64,000 nucleotides of DNA from Okibacterium sp. HSC-33S16 (lineage in GTDB: Bacteria; Actinomycetota; Actinomycetes; Actinomycetales; Microbacteriaceae): positions 62,001 through 126,000 of the forward strand of contig NZ_JALJZZ010000005.1 of NCBI RefSeq assembly GCF_024171565.1, given 5' to 3'. The position numbers and the translations under genes were made by a program. Positions 42,950-52,382 of the stretch are shown here, piece by piece (within the stretch, counting starts at the first letter, position 1; every line of letters starts with the position of its first letter). The notes under the pieces were generated by a model. It saw nothing but the letters and a program-made list of their open reading frames with translations. It had not been told where the DNA came from and made no database searches.

Positions 42950-44571
42950 TAGTTCAGATCCTCCAGGGCCTTGGTCTGTCGGAAGCTCACGATGGAGATA
43001 ATCGCGACGATGAGGAAGATGATGATCGAGAAGGCGCTGGCTAGCCCGTAATCACGGTCGGCGCCTGAGAATGCCACCTTGTAGACCATCGAGATCAGGA
43101 TGTCAGATGCTCCAACGTTGATGCCGGCAGATGCATCCCTCGGCCCACCGTTGGTCAGCATGTAGATGAGGTTGAAATTGTTGAAGTTGAACGCGAACGA
43201 TGCGATAAGCAACGGGGCGATCGATACCAGGAGCAGCGGGAACTTGATCCGTCGGAACACCTGCCAGGGATTCGCGCCGTCCATCTTCGCCGCCTCCTGC
43301 AACTCGTCGGGTATCGATTGAAGAGCGCCGGTGCACACAAGGAACATATACGGGAAGCCGAGCCACAGGTTGACGAAGAGAATGCTGAACTTCGCCAGCC
43401 ACTCGTTGGTCAGCCACGGTATCTCCGCCCCGCCGAGCAGGGCGACGTTTACAAAACCGAAGTCCTTATTGAGCATGCCGGCCCAGACCAGCGCCCCGAG
43501 GAATCCGGGGAACGCGTACGGCAAAATCATCAGCACCCGGTAGAACTTGCGTCCCCGCATTCGCATGTCATTGAACACGATGGCGAGAAACAGCCCCAGG
43601 ATGAAGGTTGTCGCCACGCTGAGCAGCGCGAAAGCGAATGTCCACGCGGTGACGCTGAGCAACGGCCCGCGAATGCTCTCGTCGGTGAACGCTGTGACGT
43701 AGTTCTCCGCGCCGACAACGACACTCCAACCCGGCAGAATCTCTTCGCCATCTGGGGACGTGAAGGCACCGTTACCCGTGTCGGCGTAGACAACCCCGGT
43801 TTCGGTGTTCGTCATCGTGTCTGCCGCCTCATCGAAACTCAGAGTAGAGAGATAGAGGTAAGCACTTGATCCGTCCGGTGTACGCAGTGCGCCGTCATTC
43901 GGGTCGTCCGAGATTTGTACGGTCATGGCCGCGATGGCGTCCTGGTTAGCGACGATGTCGGTGAAGTCGACGCTGTTGTATCCGGAGAGACTGACAGCCT
44001 TGTCGCCGGACATCTCGGCGTTCGAAACCTCGGTCAGCGGTGTCTCGGTGTTTCCGATCGAAACGTCGCCATCCGGGTCCGTGACGAGGAAGTTGAATGC
44101 GCCACCCTGCTCGACAATTGTGAGGCCATACGTCGGAGAGTCCGGAACGCGGTACTGGGCTGACTGAATCAGCGCGGTGACGGCATCCTCTTTGGTGCTG
44201 TTATGTCCGGTGCCGTAGTTCGTGAAGGAGATGTAAGCGGTGTACCCGATCACGAAGACCTGGAAGATCAGAAGAAAAACGAGCCCGGGGGCGAGGTACT
44301 TCAGCGGGAGCAGGCCGCGCTTGAAATAGACGAGGTTGACCAATGCGGTGATGACCAGCACGACCGCAAAGATCACCCAGTCCTGTCTGAGGAACAGAAT
44401 GAAGAGAGCGTAGACAGCGATCGCGTCAACGACGGCGAGCATGCCGATCTTGACCAACAGGGCGGTCACGCCGCCGGATGCGTGATCGGCGATACGGCCG
44501 GCACGCTTCTGTCTCTTGGACTCGACCACCTTCGGGGTGCTCTCGTTGGGGTTTTGCGTGCTCGTCTGCAT
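42949..44571 (-). CDS. malF: Maltose/maltodextrin ABC permease MalF
   Basis: A 540-aa permease. Three N-terminal helices are followed by a large extracytoplasmic domain (about 130-300), the MalF P2 domain that contacts the binding protein. Five more helices follow, with the EAA loop DELQEAAKMDGANPWQVFRRIKFPLL. Length and topology match MalF rather than shorter sugar permeases. It is separated from malE by an 81-bp gap holding a strong inverted repeat, and overlaps malG by 1 bp. Confidence 0.93.
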   Translation of the reverse strand: MQTSTQNPNESTPKVVESKRQKRAGRIADHASGGVTALLVKIGMLAVVDAIAVYALFILFLRQDWVIFAVVLVITALVNLVYFKRGLLPLKYLAPGLVFLLIFQVFVIGYTAYISFTNYGTGHNSTKEDAVTALIQSAQYRVPDSPTYGLTIVEQGGAFNFLVTDPDGDVSIGNTETPLTEVSNAEMSGDKAVSLSGYNSVDFTDIVANQDAIAAMTVQISDDPNDGALRTPDGSSAYLYLSTLSFDEAADTMTNTETGVVYADTGNGAFTSPDGEEILPGWSVVVGAENYVTAFTDESIRGPLLSVTAWTFAFALLSVATTFILGLFLAIVFNDMRMRGRKFYRVLMILPYAFPGFLGALVWAGMLNKDFGFVNVALLGGAEIPWLTNEWLAKFSILFVNLWLGFPYMFLVCTGALQSIPDELQEAAKMDGANPWQVFRRIKFPLLLVSIAPLLIASFAFNFNNFNLIYMLTNGGPRDASAGINVGASDILISMVYKVAFSGADRDYGLASAFSIIIFLIVAIISIVSFRQTKALEDLN

Positions 44572-44602
44572 TGTCGCCTCGGTTGTTTGTTGCGTGTTTC
44601 AG

Positions 44603-44646
44603 ACGGATGCCGGACGGCCAGCGATCGCTGGCCATCCGGCATCCGT
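44603..44646. repeat. 22-bp inverted repeat between malE and malF
   Basis: 44603-44624 and 44625-44646 are complementary over 22 bp with a single mismatch and no spacer; the centre is GCGATCGC. It could stop most transcripts after malE or protect the malE mRNA, giving more binding protein than permease. Confidence 0.75.
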
Positions 44647-44652
44647 TCCGTG

Positions 44653-45873
44653 TTATTCGGCGATCGCAGCCTGGATGTCTGCCGTCATCTTGGTCCACAG
44701 CGCTGCCGGGTCTCCACCATCGATGATGGCGGCTTCGGTGACACCCCAGAACTGCCAGACCTTACCCATCTGAGGGATGGACGGCTGCGGGGCGCCGGTG
44801 GCTCCAACTTCACCAAATGCGGCAACGATTGGGTCCGACGCGGCCTTCTCGAAGGAGGCGGTCAGTGCTGGCGGGCGCTGACCCTTCTCGAACAGGGCGG
44901 TCTGAACGTCTTCAGTGCCGATGAAGTTCGTGAGGAACTCGTTGGCCGCGAGCGTGTTCTTGCTCTTCGCCGACACGAAGAAGCCCTGCACGCCGACGAA
45001 CGGCTGGGCGACCTCGCCGCCAGCGGACGGGATCGGGTCGACGGCCACATCAATGCCGGCTTCCTGCGCCGGTCCGACGTTCCACGGACCGGTGATGAAG
45101 AACGGGCTTGCACCGGCGTTGAACTTTTCCTTGGCAATGTCCCCGGTGATCGAGGTGCTCAGCAGGCCCGCTGCGCCCTGCTCGGCGAGCCACGCGGCGA
45201 AACCGGTGCCCTCGCCGATCTGCAGGTCTTCCGGGTTGTAGCTGCCGTCTTCGTTGGTCCCGAAGACAGGAGCGCCAAACGAGGACTGGAACGGGTACAT
45301 GTGGTACGGGTCGCCCTCGGCGGTCACCTGAATGAGGAACGGGAACTCGGTGCCTGCAGCCGTGCCGTCGGCGACCATGTCGTTGTAGTCGGTCGGTGCC
45401 TCAGCGGCGAGCGCCGTGTTGCGCAGCAGCGCGATGTTCTCGATGGCGTACGGCAGGCCGTAGGTCTTGCCTTCGTAGCTCATCGCCTGGATAGCCACAT
45501 CTTCAAATTCGGATGCCTTGTCTCCAAGTTCGATCGGCTGCACGACCCCGTTGGTGACGAAGCCGCCGAGCCAGTCGTGGGCTCCGATGGTGATGTCAGG
45601 ACCCTTGCCGGACGGAACCTGCGCGGTGAAATCCTCCTGAATCTTGCCGAAGTCCTTCTGGACGAGCTTGACCTTGACGCCCGATTCCTCGGTGAAGTCA
45701 GCGGCGGCCTCCTTGAGGACCGGAGCGCGGTCGGCGTCAACCCAGACGGTCAGTGTGGTGCCGGATTCGCTGTCCGCACTGTCATTCCCGCCCGCGGAGC
45801 AGCCCGCGAGCGCAAGCGCCGCAACGGTCGCCAGAGCGCCCGCCTTCAGAATCGAAGAGTTTGTCACCCTCAT
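44653..45873 (-). CDS. malE: Maltose/maltodextrin-binding lipoprotein MalE
   Basis: A 406-aa solute-binding protein of family 1. Signal peptide LKAGALATVAALALAGC with lipobox LAGC and lipidated Cys25. The mature chain has TLTVWVDADRAPVLKEAAADFTEESGVKV and the family motifs around GKGPDITIGAHDWLGGFV and FMTGPW-like FFITGPWNVG. The ATG at 45871-45873 was chosen because AAAGG precedes it and the signal peptide then has a normal length; an upstream ATG would add 59 residues through the operator. First gene of malE-malF-malG-amylase. Confidence 0.93.
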   Translation of the reverse strand: MRVTNSSILKAGALATVAALALAGCSAGGNDSADSESGTTLTVWVDADRAPVLKEAAADFTEESGVKVKLVQKDFGKIQEDFTAQVPSGKGPDITIGAHDWLGGFVTNGVVQPIELGDKASEFEDVAIQAMSYEGKTYGLPYAIENIALLRNTALAAEAPTDYNDMVADGTAAGTEFPFLIQVTAEGDPYHMYPFQSSFGAPVFGTNEDGSYNPEDLQIGEGTGFAAWLAEQGAAGLLSTSITGDIAKEKFNAGASPFFITGPWNVGPAQEAGIDVAVDPIPSAGGEVAQPFVGVQGFFVSAKSKNTLAANEFLTNFIGTEDVQTALFEKGQRPPALTASFEKAASDPIVAAFGEVGATGAPQPSIPQMGKVWQFWGVTEAAIIDGGDPAALWTKMTADIQAAIAE

Positions 45874-46007
45874 TGGTGTGTGCCTTTCGTGATTACGTGT
45901 GTGAGCGAGGCCTCGTTGCCCGTCATGGCTGCCGGCGGAGCCGCATACGCGGCGCCCGTGGGGGTTGCATGAGTGCGAAAGGCCATTCTCTCGGTGCCGA
46001 CAAATGC

Positions 46008-46021
46008 TGCAAGCGTTTCCA
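46008..46021. promoter_or_regulatory. LacI-family operator at the malE promoter
   Basis: TGCAAGCGTTTCCA matches all fixed positions of the LacI/GalR consensus TGNAANCGNTNNCA. It lies directly downstream of the malE -10 box, where a repressor would block initiation. Confidence 0.78.
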
Positions 46022-46050
46022 GATATACCCGCTCGATTTCGAAAGCACAA
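46022..46050 (-). promoter_or_regulatory. malE promoter
   Basis: On the minus strand TTGTGC (46045-46050), a 17-bp spacer and TATATC (46022-46027), about 150 bp before the malE ATG. The LacI-type operator abuts the -10 box. Confidence 0.6.
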
Positions 46051-46103
46051 GCTAGAAACCGACTCTTTCGCGACAGTTATGATCTCGTCACCTAAACCGG
46101 AAG

Positions 46104-46117
46104 AGCAAGCGCTTACA
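46104..46117. promoter_or_regulatory. LacI-family operator at the alpha-glucosidase promoter
   Basis: AGCAAGCGCTTACA matches the LacI consensus TGNAANCGNTNNCA at all but the first fixed position. It overlaps the -35 region of the rightward promoter. Confidence 0.72.
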
Positions 46118-46142
46118 GCTTCACAAACCGATGCCCTAGAGT
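46113..46142 (+). promoter_or_regulatory. Leaderless promoter of the alpha-glucosidase
   Basis: TTACAG (46113-46118), an 18-bp spacer, TAGAGT (46137-46142), then 6 nt and the ATG at 46149. No ribosome-binding site is present, so the mRNA should start at or next to the AUG. Confidence 0.55.
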
Positions 46143-46148
46143 ATCCGC

Positions 46149-47849
46149 ATGACTACCCCCACGAGCCCCGAGTGGTGGCGCTCAGCCGTCATCTACCAGA
46201 TCTACCCTCGTTCCTTCGCTGACGCCAACGGTGACGGCATGGGCGACCTGCCCGGCATCACCTCGCGGTTGCGGTCACTCGCCGACCTGGGGGTGGACGC
46301 CATTTGGCTCTCACCCTTTATGACGAGCCCCCAGAAGGACGCTGGCTACGACGTCGCGGACTACTGCGACGTCGACCCGCTGTTCGGAACCCTCGACGAC
46401 TTCGACACCATGACCACCGAGGCGCACGCCCGCGGCATCCGCGTCATCGTCGACCTTGTTCCGAACCACTCCTCTGACGCCCACCCGTGGTTCCAGGCAG
46501 CTCTCGCTGCAGGGCCCGGCTCCCCCGAGCGCGCGCACTACATGTTCCGCGACGGCAAGGGCGAGAATGGCGATCTGCCTCCGAACAACTGGCAGAGCGT
46601 CTTCGGCGGCCCCGCGTGGTCCCGCATCACCAACCCAGACGGCACCCCTGGCCAGTGGTACCTGCACCTCTTTGACTCAAGCCAGCCCGACTTCGACTGG
46701 ACCAACGAGGATGTCCGCGAAATGTTCCGCGGCGTGCTGCGGTTCTGGCTCGATCGCGGCGTTGACGGCTTCCGGGTCGACGTTGCCCACGGCATGATCA
46801 AGGCCGATGGCTTGCCCGACTACACCCCACCCGCCGAAGGCGGCAGCATGGGTGGCGGCGGCCCTCTCGGCCTTGAGCCGGAGATCGACGACATGACGGA
46901 GGTCGACGGAGCTCCGTACTGGGGCCAGGAGGGTGTCCACGACATCTACCGCGACTGGCACCGGGTGCTCGAGGAGTACGAGGGCGACCGCGTGCTCTGC
47001 GCCGAAGCCTGGGTCGACCCGCTGTCCAAGATGGCGAAGTGGGTACGCCCCGACGAAATGCAGCAGGCATTCAACTTCCCGTACCTCGAAACGCCGTGGG
47101 AAGCATCCGCTCTCCGTGCCGTGATCGACGAGTCACTCGAGGCCTTCAGCGCGGTCGGCGCGCCCAGCACCTGGGTGCTCTCCAACCACGACGTCGTTCG
47201 CCACGCATCACGACTCGCGCTGACCGCCGAGAATCCGCAGGGTCACGGCATCGGTCCGAAGAGCCCTGGGCAGCCGGTTCGTGAAGTTGGGCTGCAGCGT
47301 GCCCGCGCGGCGTCGGCGCTCATGCTGGCGCTCCCCGGCGGCGCGTACATCTACCAGGGCGAGGAACTCGGCCTGCCCGAGGTCATCGACCTCCCCGATG
47401 ACGCCCGGCAGGACCCGACCTGGTTCCGCACGAACGGCGAACGATACGGTCGAGACGGATGCCGCGTGCCGATTCCCTGGGAATCGAACGCCCCTGCATA
47501 CGGCTTCAACTCCACCGGTGCCGCCTGGTTGCCCCAGCCCGACGACTGGGCTCCGTACGCGCGTGCCGCTCAGGTCGGCGTCGCCGGCTCAACGCTTGAG
47601 CTCTATCGCGAAGCCCTGCGCGTGCGCCGTTCGGAATCGCTCGGCCTCGGTTCCATCGAATGGATTGATGGCATCGGTGACGACGTAATTGCGTTCACGA
47701 ACGGAACCGTGACCGTGGTCGCGAACGCTGGCTCCACGGATGTCGCGTTGCCTGAGAAACTCGCCGGAGCACAGCTCATTCTCTCCAGCGGTGCATTCGA
47801 CGGCGCGACACTTGGCGCAGACACGACGGTCTGGCTGCGCTCCGCGTAA
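46149..47849 (+). CDS. GH13 alpha-glucosidase (oligo-1,6-/alpha-1,4-glucosidase type)
   Basis: A 566-aa cytoplasmic GH13 enzyme. YQIYPRSFADANGDGMGDLPGI is the standard start of the alpha-glucosidase/oligo-1,6-glucosidase group. Nucleophile Asp211 (GFRVDVAHG), acid/base Glu286 (VLCAEAWVD) and Asp348 (LSNHDVVRH) are intact. The residue after DLVPNH is Ser, as in many actinobacterial AglA enzymes. It is divergent from malE and shares its control region, so imported maltodextrins would be cut by this enzyme and the neopullulanase-like enzyme. Confidence 0.93.
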   Translation: MTTPTSPEWWRSAVIYQIYPRSFADANGDGMGDLPGITSRLRSLADLGVDAIWLSPFMTSPQKDAGYDVADYCDVDPLFGTLDDFDTMTTEAHARGIRVIVDLVPNHSSDAHPWFQAALAAGPGSPERAHYMFRDGKGENGDLPPNNWQSVFGGPAWSRITNPDGTPGQWYLHLFDSSQPDFDWTNEDVREMFRGVLRFWLDRGVDGFRVDVAHGMIKADGLPDYTPPAEGGSMGGGGPLGLEPEIDDMTEVDGAPYWGQEGVHDIYRDWHRVLEEYEGDRVLCAEAWVDPLSKMAKWVRPDEMQQAFNFPYLETPWEASALRAVIDESLEAFSAVGAPSTWVLSNHDVVRHASRLALTAENPQGHGIGPKSPGQPVREVGLQRARAASALMLALPGGAYIYQGEELGLPEVIDLPDDARQDPTWFRTNGERYGRDGCRVPIPWESNAPAYGFNSTGAAWLPQPDDWAPYARAAQVGVAGSTLELYREALRVRRSESLGLGSIEWIDGIGDDVIAFTNGTVTVVANAGSTDVALPEKLAGAQLILSSGAFDGATLGADTTVWLRSA

Positions 47850-47858
47850 GCACTGCGC

Positions 47859-47898
47859 ACAAGACAGGCGGGTTGCTTCGGCAACCCGCCTGTCTTGT
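47859..47898 (+). terminator. Terminator of the alpha-glucosidase gene
   Basis: Perfect 18-bp stem, 47859-47876 against 47881-47898, with a stable TTCG tetraloop and trailing TTT. It lies 9 bp after the stop codon. Confidence 0.92.
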
Positions 47899-47946
47899 TT
47901 CTCGGTGGTTCTCGTGCGGAGGGGCACAGGGTGCTTAGCTGGGCTC

Positions 47947-48684
47947 ATGAGCGTTCCGTTTAGCACCTCCGCCTCCGGGCAGCACCCCAACGAACCGCAC
48001 TCGTCGATCGGCTTAGCTGGCCGCTTGAACTGGCTTCGAGCCGGCGTGTTGGGCGCTAACGACGGCATTGTGTCTGTCGCGGCCATCGTCGTGGGAGTTG
48101 CGGGCGCGACATCCGCTTTTCTTCCGATCCTCACCGCCGGCATGGCTGGCCTCGTCGGTGGTGCGATCTCGATGGCGCTTGGCGAATACGTGTCGGTGTC
48201 GAGCCAGCGTGACAGCGAACGTGCTCTCATCGCCAAGGAACGATCCGAACTGCGCGACATGCCCGAGCAGGAGCTCGATGAACTGACCGGGCTCCTGACG
48301 AACCGCGGGCTGTCCGAAACCACCGCCCGCCAGGTCGCCGCCGAACTCACCGAGCATGACGCCCTCGCCGCGCACCTCGCTCTCGAGCTCAACATCACCG
48401 AAAACGACATCGCTAACCCCTGGCACGCCGCCATCGCCTCGGCCATTGCGTTCACGATCGGCGCCATCCTTCCGATGCTCGCCATCCTGCTTCCACCGCC
48501 CGAAATTCGAATTCCCGTGACGTTTGTGGCCGTGCTCATTGCTTTGGCGCTCACCGGTGCGATGGGAGCGAAACTCGGCGGCAGCCCGGCGCTTCGCCCC
48601 ACTGTCCGGGTTGTCGTCGGTGGCGCGCTCGCGCTGGCCGCTACCTTTGCGATCGGCAGCCTCTTGGGGACGACCGTCGCCTGA
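47947..48684 (+). CDS. VIT-family Fe/Mn transporter
   Basis: A 245-aa membrane protein of the CCC1/VIT1 family. LNWLRAGVLGANDGIVSVAAIVVGVAGA carries the conserved NDG motif of helix 1. GAISMALGEYVSVSSQRDSE follows at helix 2. The cytoplasmic helical domain with Glu residues (ERALIAKERSELRDMPEQELDEL) corresponds to the metal-binding hub, and three more helices end the protein. Members move Fe2+ or Mn2+ out of the cytoplasm. The ATG at 47947 was chosen; an upstream extension runs back through the preceding terminator and the alpha-glucosidase gene. Confidence 0.9.
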   Translation: MSVPFSTSASGQHPNEPHSSIGLAGRLNWLRAGVLGANDGIVSVAAIVVGVAGATSAFLPILTAGMAGLVGGAISMALGEYVSVSSQRDSERALIAKERSELRDMPEQELDELTGLLTNRGLSETTARQVAAELTEHDALAAHLALELNITENDIANPWHAAIASAIAFTIGAILPMLAILLPPPEIRIPVTFVAVLIALALTGAMGAKLGGSPALRPTVRVVVGGALALAATFAIGSLLGTTVA

Positions 48685-48795
48685 CACTGGGCGCAAAACA
48701 AATGTGAGAGACGGATGCCGTCAATCGGGAAGCGAATTGGCTCACGGACGGTTCTCTCCACGTGAGCGCGCAAACGCGCGTCAGGAAAGGAAGAC

Positions 48796-49653
48796 ATGTC
48801 AGTAGTCGTCACCGGAGCAACAGGGCACCTCGGTCGCCTCATCATCCAGCACCTCCTCGAACGCGGAATGCAGGCAAGCGAGATCGTCGCGACCGGCCGC
48901 TCAGCGGAAAAGCTCGCTGAACTTGCCGCCGCGTCCGGCGTTGCTACCGCTGTGATCGACTACGCCGAGCCGGAGACTTTGGACGCCGCTTTCGCCGGGG
49001 CCCGCACGCTCATGTTCGTCTCCGGCAGCGAAGCTGGCCAGCGCATCGAGCAGCACAGGAATGTCATCGATGCGGCCGTGCGGGCAGGGATCTCGCGCAT
49101 TGTCTACACGAGCGCTCCGCACGCCGACACGACGACACTCATCCTGGCGCCCGAGCACAAGGCGACCGAGGAGATGATTCGGGCAACCGGGATCTCGTTC
49201 ACCTTCTTGCGCAACAACTGGTACACCGAGAACTACGTCGGTGCGTTCAAGCAGTCGAGGGCGTCCGGAACCTACCTGGCGAGCGTCGGTGACGGCCGGG
49301 TCGCAAGCGCATCACGCACCGATTACGCAGAGGCCGCCGCGGTTGTGCTCACCGAAGAAGGCCACGAGAACGCCGTATATGAGCTGTCCGGTGACGTGGC
49401 GTGGAATGGCAACGAACTCGCCGCCGCGTTCAGCCGGCTCGCCGGCAGCGACATTCCTTATGCCCCAGTGACCCCGGAGGGGCACGCGGATGTACTCCGA
49501 AGCCTGGGGCTCGACGAGGACACCATCGGATTTGTCGTCCGGCTCGACGGCGACACACGCGAGGGCGCACTGGCGGGAACCTCGGGCGACCTGGCCCGGC
49601 TCATCGGTCGGCCGACGACACCGCTCCTCGAGGGACTGCGACAGGCCCTCTAG
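48796..49653 (+). CDS. NmrA-like NAD(P)H oxidoreductase (quinone oxidoreductase 2 type)
   Basis: A 285-aa atypical short-chain dehydrogenase. VVVTGATGHLGRLIIQHLLERG binds NAD(P)H, and SGSEAGQRIEQHRNVIDAAVRAGISRIVYTSAPHAD and FLRNNWYTENYV are hallmarks of the NmrA/QOR2 group. AAAGGAAG precedes the ATG. It stands alone between the VIT gene and the repeat at 49673. Probably reduces quinones or acts as a redox sensor. Confidence 0.85.
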   Translation: MSVVVTGATGHLGRLIIQHLLERGMQASEIVATGRSAEKLAELAAASGVATAVIDYAEPETLDAAFAGARTLMFVSGSEAGQRIEQHRNVIDAAVRAGISRIVYTSAPHADTTTLILAPEHKATEEMIRATGISFTFLRNNWYTENYVGAFKQSRASGTYLASVGDGRVASASRTDYAEAAAVVLTEEGHENAVYELSGDVAWNGNELAAAFSRLAGSDIPYAPVTPEGHADVLRSLGLDEDTIGFVVRLDGDTREGALAGTSGDLARLIGRPTTPLLEGLRQAL

Positions 49654-49672
49654 GTCACAGCCTCACAGCCGC

Positions 49673-49760
49673 TCGGGTGGCACTTTCTGCCGAGCTGCCA
49701 TCTCGGGTGACACTTTCTGCGGGGTGCGCGAGCACCATACCCGCCGAGAGTGTCACCTGA
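49673..49760. repeat. TCGGGTGRCACTTTCTGC repeats
   Basis: Two direct 18-bp copies at 49673-49690 and 49703-49720 (one base different), plus an inverted, degenerate copy GAGAGTGTCACCTGA at 49746-49760. They fill the gap between two convergent genes and could fold into a hairpin terminator. Confidence 0.7.
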
Positions 49761-49793
49761 CAGATGCGCAAGCCTGCGCTGGGCACACGCGGG

Positions 49794-51128
49794 TCAGCTG
49801 TCGCGACGGCTCCTCACGGCCTTGGCGATGAAGTGCAGCACCACTCCGGCGGCGAGCATCAGCATCCCGAAGAGCCAGACCTGGCCATCCTGCTGGGTGA
49901 GCAGGAGGATGCAGGACAGCACACCGAGCACGGGCACGAAGGTCCACACCTTGAAGTGCTTGTGCTCGACCTTGTCCTTACGCAGCACGAGCACGGCTAC
50001 GTTCGTCGAGATGAAGACGAACAGCAGCAGCAGCACAACGGTTTCGGCGAGCGTCGACACGTCGCCGATCAGGGTGAGGGCCATGGCAACGAGGGTGGTC
50101 GCCACGATGGCCGCCCACGGCGTCTTGCGCTTGGGCAGCACCTTGCCGAGGACGCTCGGGAGCAGGCCGTGTTCGGCCATTCCGTAGGTGAGGCGGCTCG
50201 ACATGATCATGGTGAGCAGTGCGCCGTTCGCGACAGCGACGAGCGCGATGAGGCTGAAGATCCACTCGGGGATGCCAACGCCGGTTGCGGCGACGACCGC
50301 CAGCAGCGGCCCGGAGGACTTCGAGAGCTCGTCGGCGGGCAACGCGATCGAACTGGCGATTCCAACGAGGATGTAGACGACACCGGCCGTGGCGAGTGAG
50401 CCGAACAGGGCCATCGGGTACACCTTGCTCGGGTTCTTGATCTCCTCGGCAACGTTGGCGCTCGTCTCAAAGCCGACGAACGAGTAGTAGGCGATGATAG
50501 CGGCGCTCAGCGTGGCGATCGCCGGAACGGCGTCGGTCGGGAACTGGCCGATGCGCGAGACGTCACCACCGCCGTTCGCCACCATGACCGCGACCACAAC
50601 GATCACGATGATGAGACCGGAGAGCTCAATAACCGTCATGACGAAGTTGCTCTTCATCGACTCGCTGATGCCGCGCGCGTTGAGGCATCCGACGAGCGCC
50701 AGGAAGACGATGGCGGCCGGGATCGGCGGCACATCAATGAATGTGCCGAGGTACTCTCCCGCGAAAGCGAGCGACAGGCCCGCTGCGCTCACCACGCCGG
50801 CGGCGAGCATGCTGAACCCGACGAGGAACGAGATGATCGGCTTTCCGAATGCCCGCTCCGCGAAGACAGCCGCACCGCCAGCCTTCGGATACTTGGTTAC
50901 GAGTTCGGCGTATGACCCCGCAGTCAGCAGGGCGAGGAGCAGCGCGAGGATCAGCGGGGCCCACAGTGCACCACCGACCTCGGCGGAAAGCGCGCCCATA
51001 AGCGCATAGATTCCGGCACCCAGCACATCGCCGAGGATAAAGAGGAAGAGGAGAGGACCGGTGATCCCCTTTTTTAGCTTGGACGCGGATTCAGATTCCG
51101 ACGAGTTCGCCGGTGTCGTTGTAGTCAT
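49794..51128 (-). CDS. APC-family amino acid permease
   Basis: A 444-aa membrane protein with 12 predicted helices. The first helix has the APC motif GPLLFLFILGDVLGAGIYALMG, and helix 6 contains AYYSFVGFETSANVAEEIKNPSK, the conserved segment near the substrate site. The ATG at 51126-51128 begins MTTTTPANS; the frame is open further upstream but overlaps the divergent rmlB. A perfect palindrome lies in its upstream region. Substrate unknown; amino acids or polyamines. Confidence 0.87.
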   Translation of the reverse strand: MTTTTPANSSESESASKLKKGITGPLLFLFILGDVLGAGIYALMGALSAEVGGALWAPLILALLLALLTAGSYAELVTKYPKAGGAAVFAERAFGKPIISFLVGFSMLAAGVVSAAGLSLAFAGEYLGTFIDVPPIPAAIVFLALVGCLNARGISESMKSNFVMTVIELSGLIIVIVVVAVMVANGGGDVSRIGQFPTDAVPAIATLSAAIIAYYSFVGFETSANVAEEIKNPSKVYPMALFGSLATAGVVYILVGIASSIALPADELSKSSGPLLAVVAATGVGIPEWIFSLIALVAVANGALLTMIMSSRLTYGMAEHGLLPSVLGKVLPKRKTPWAAIVATTLVAMALTLIGDVSTLAETVVLLLLFVFISTNVAVLVLRKDKVEHKHFKVWTFVPVLGVLSCILLLTQQDGQVWLFGMLMLAAGVVLHFIAKAVRSRRDS

Positions 51129-51223
51129 GAGCGTCTTTCTCTCTGGCGGCGACTGTGCTCCGCGCCGAATACCGCAGGGGTGCCTGCGCCACAAGGGTAG
51201 GAGCGGACGCCCGGCAGCCCCAA

Positions 51224-51235
51224 CTTGTCGACAAG
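51224..51235. promoter_or_regulatory. Palindrome CTTGTCGACAAG between the APC permease and rmlB
   Basis: A perfect 12-bp palindrome in the 196-bp gap between two divergent genes, about 96 bp from the permease start. A dimeric repressor site is plausible. It does not match the SOS box. Confidence 0.3.
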
Positions 51236-51312
51236 GGCTTGCGGATGCGCGAAAATCGTGCCAGCGCGGGCCGGCAGTTGCGTGGAAAAACGGCTGAGAG
51301 CATCCGTCTGGG

Positions 51313-52323
<1,011 letters not shown>

Positions 52324-52336
52324 CCCTCACCTCACC

Positions 52337-52374
52337 ATGACCGAAGCCGGGCTCTCGAGCCCGGCTTCGGTCAT
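52337..52374. terminator. Bidirectional terminator after rmlB
   Basis: Perfect 17-bp stem, 52337-52353 against 52358-52374, loop CTCG. It lies between rmlB and the convergent inositol-phosphatase-family gene. Confidence 0.88.
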
Positions 52375-52382
52375 TCAGGCAA

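Noticed and set aside
44203-45972. Long open frame opposite malE and malF (about 589 codons)
   Set aside because: It spans two real genes and their intergenic hairpin on the other strand, so it is a shadow.
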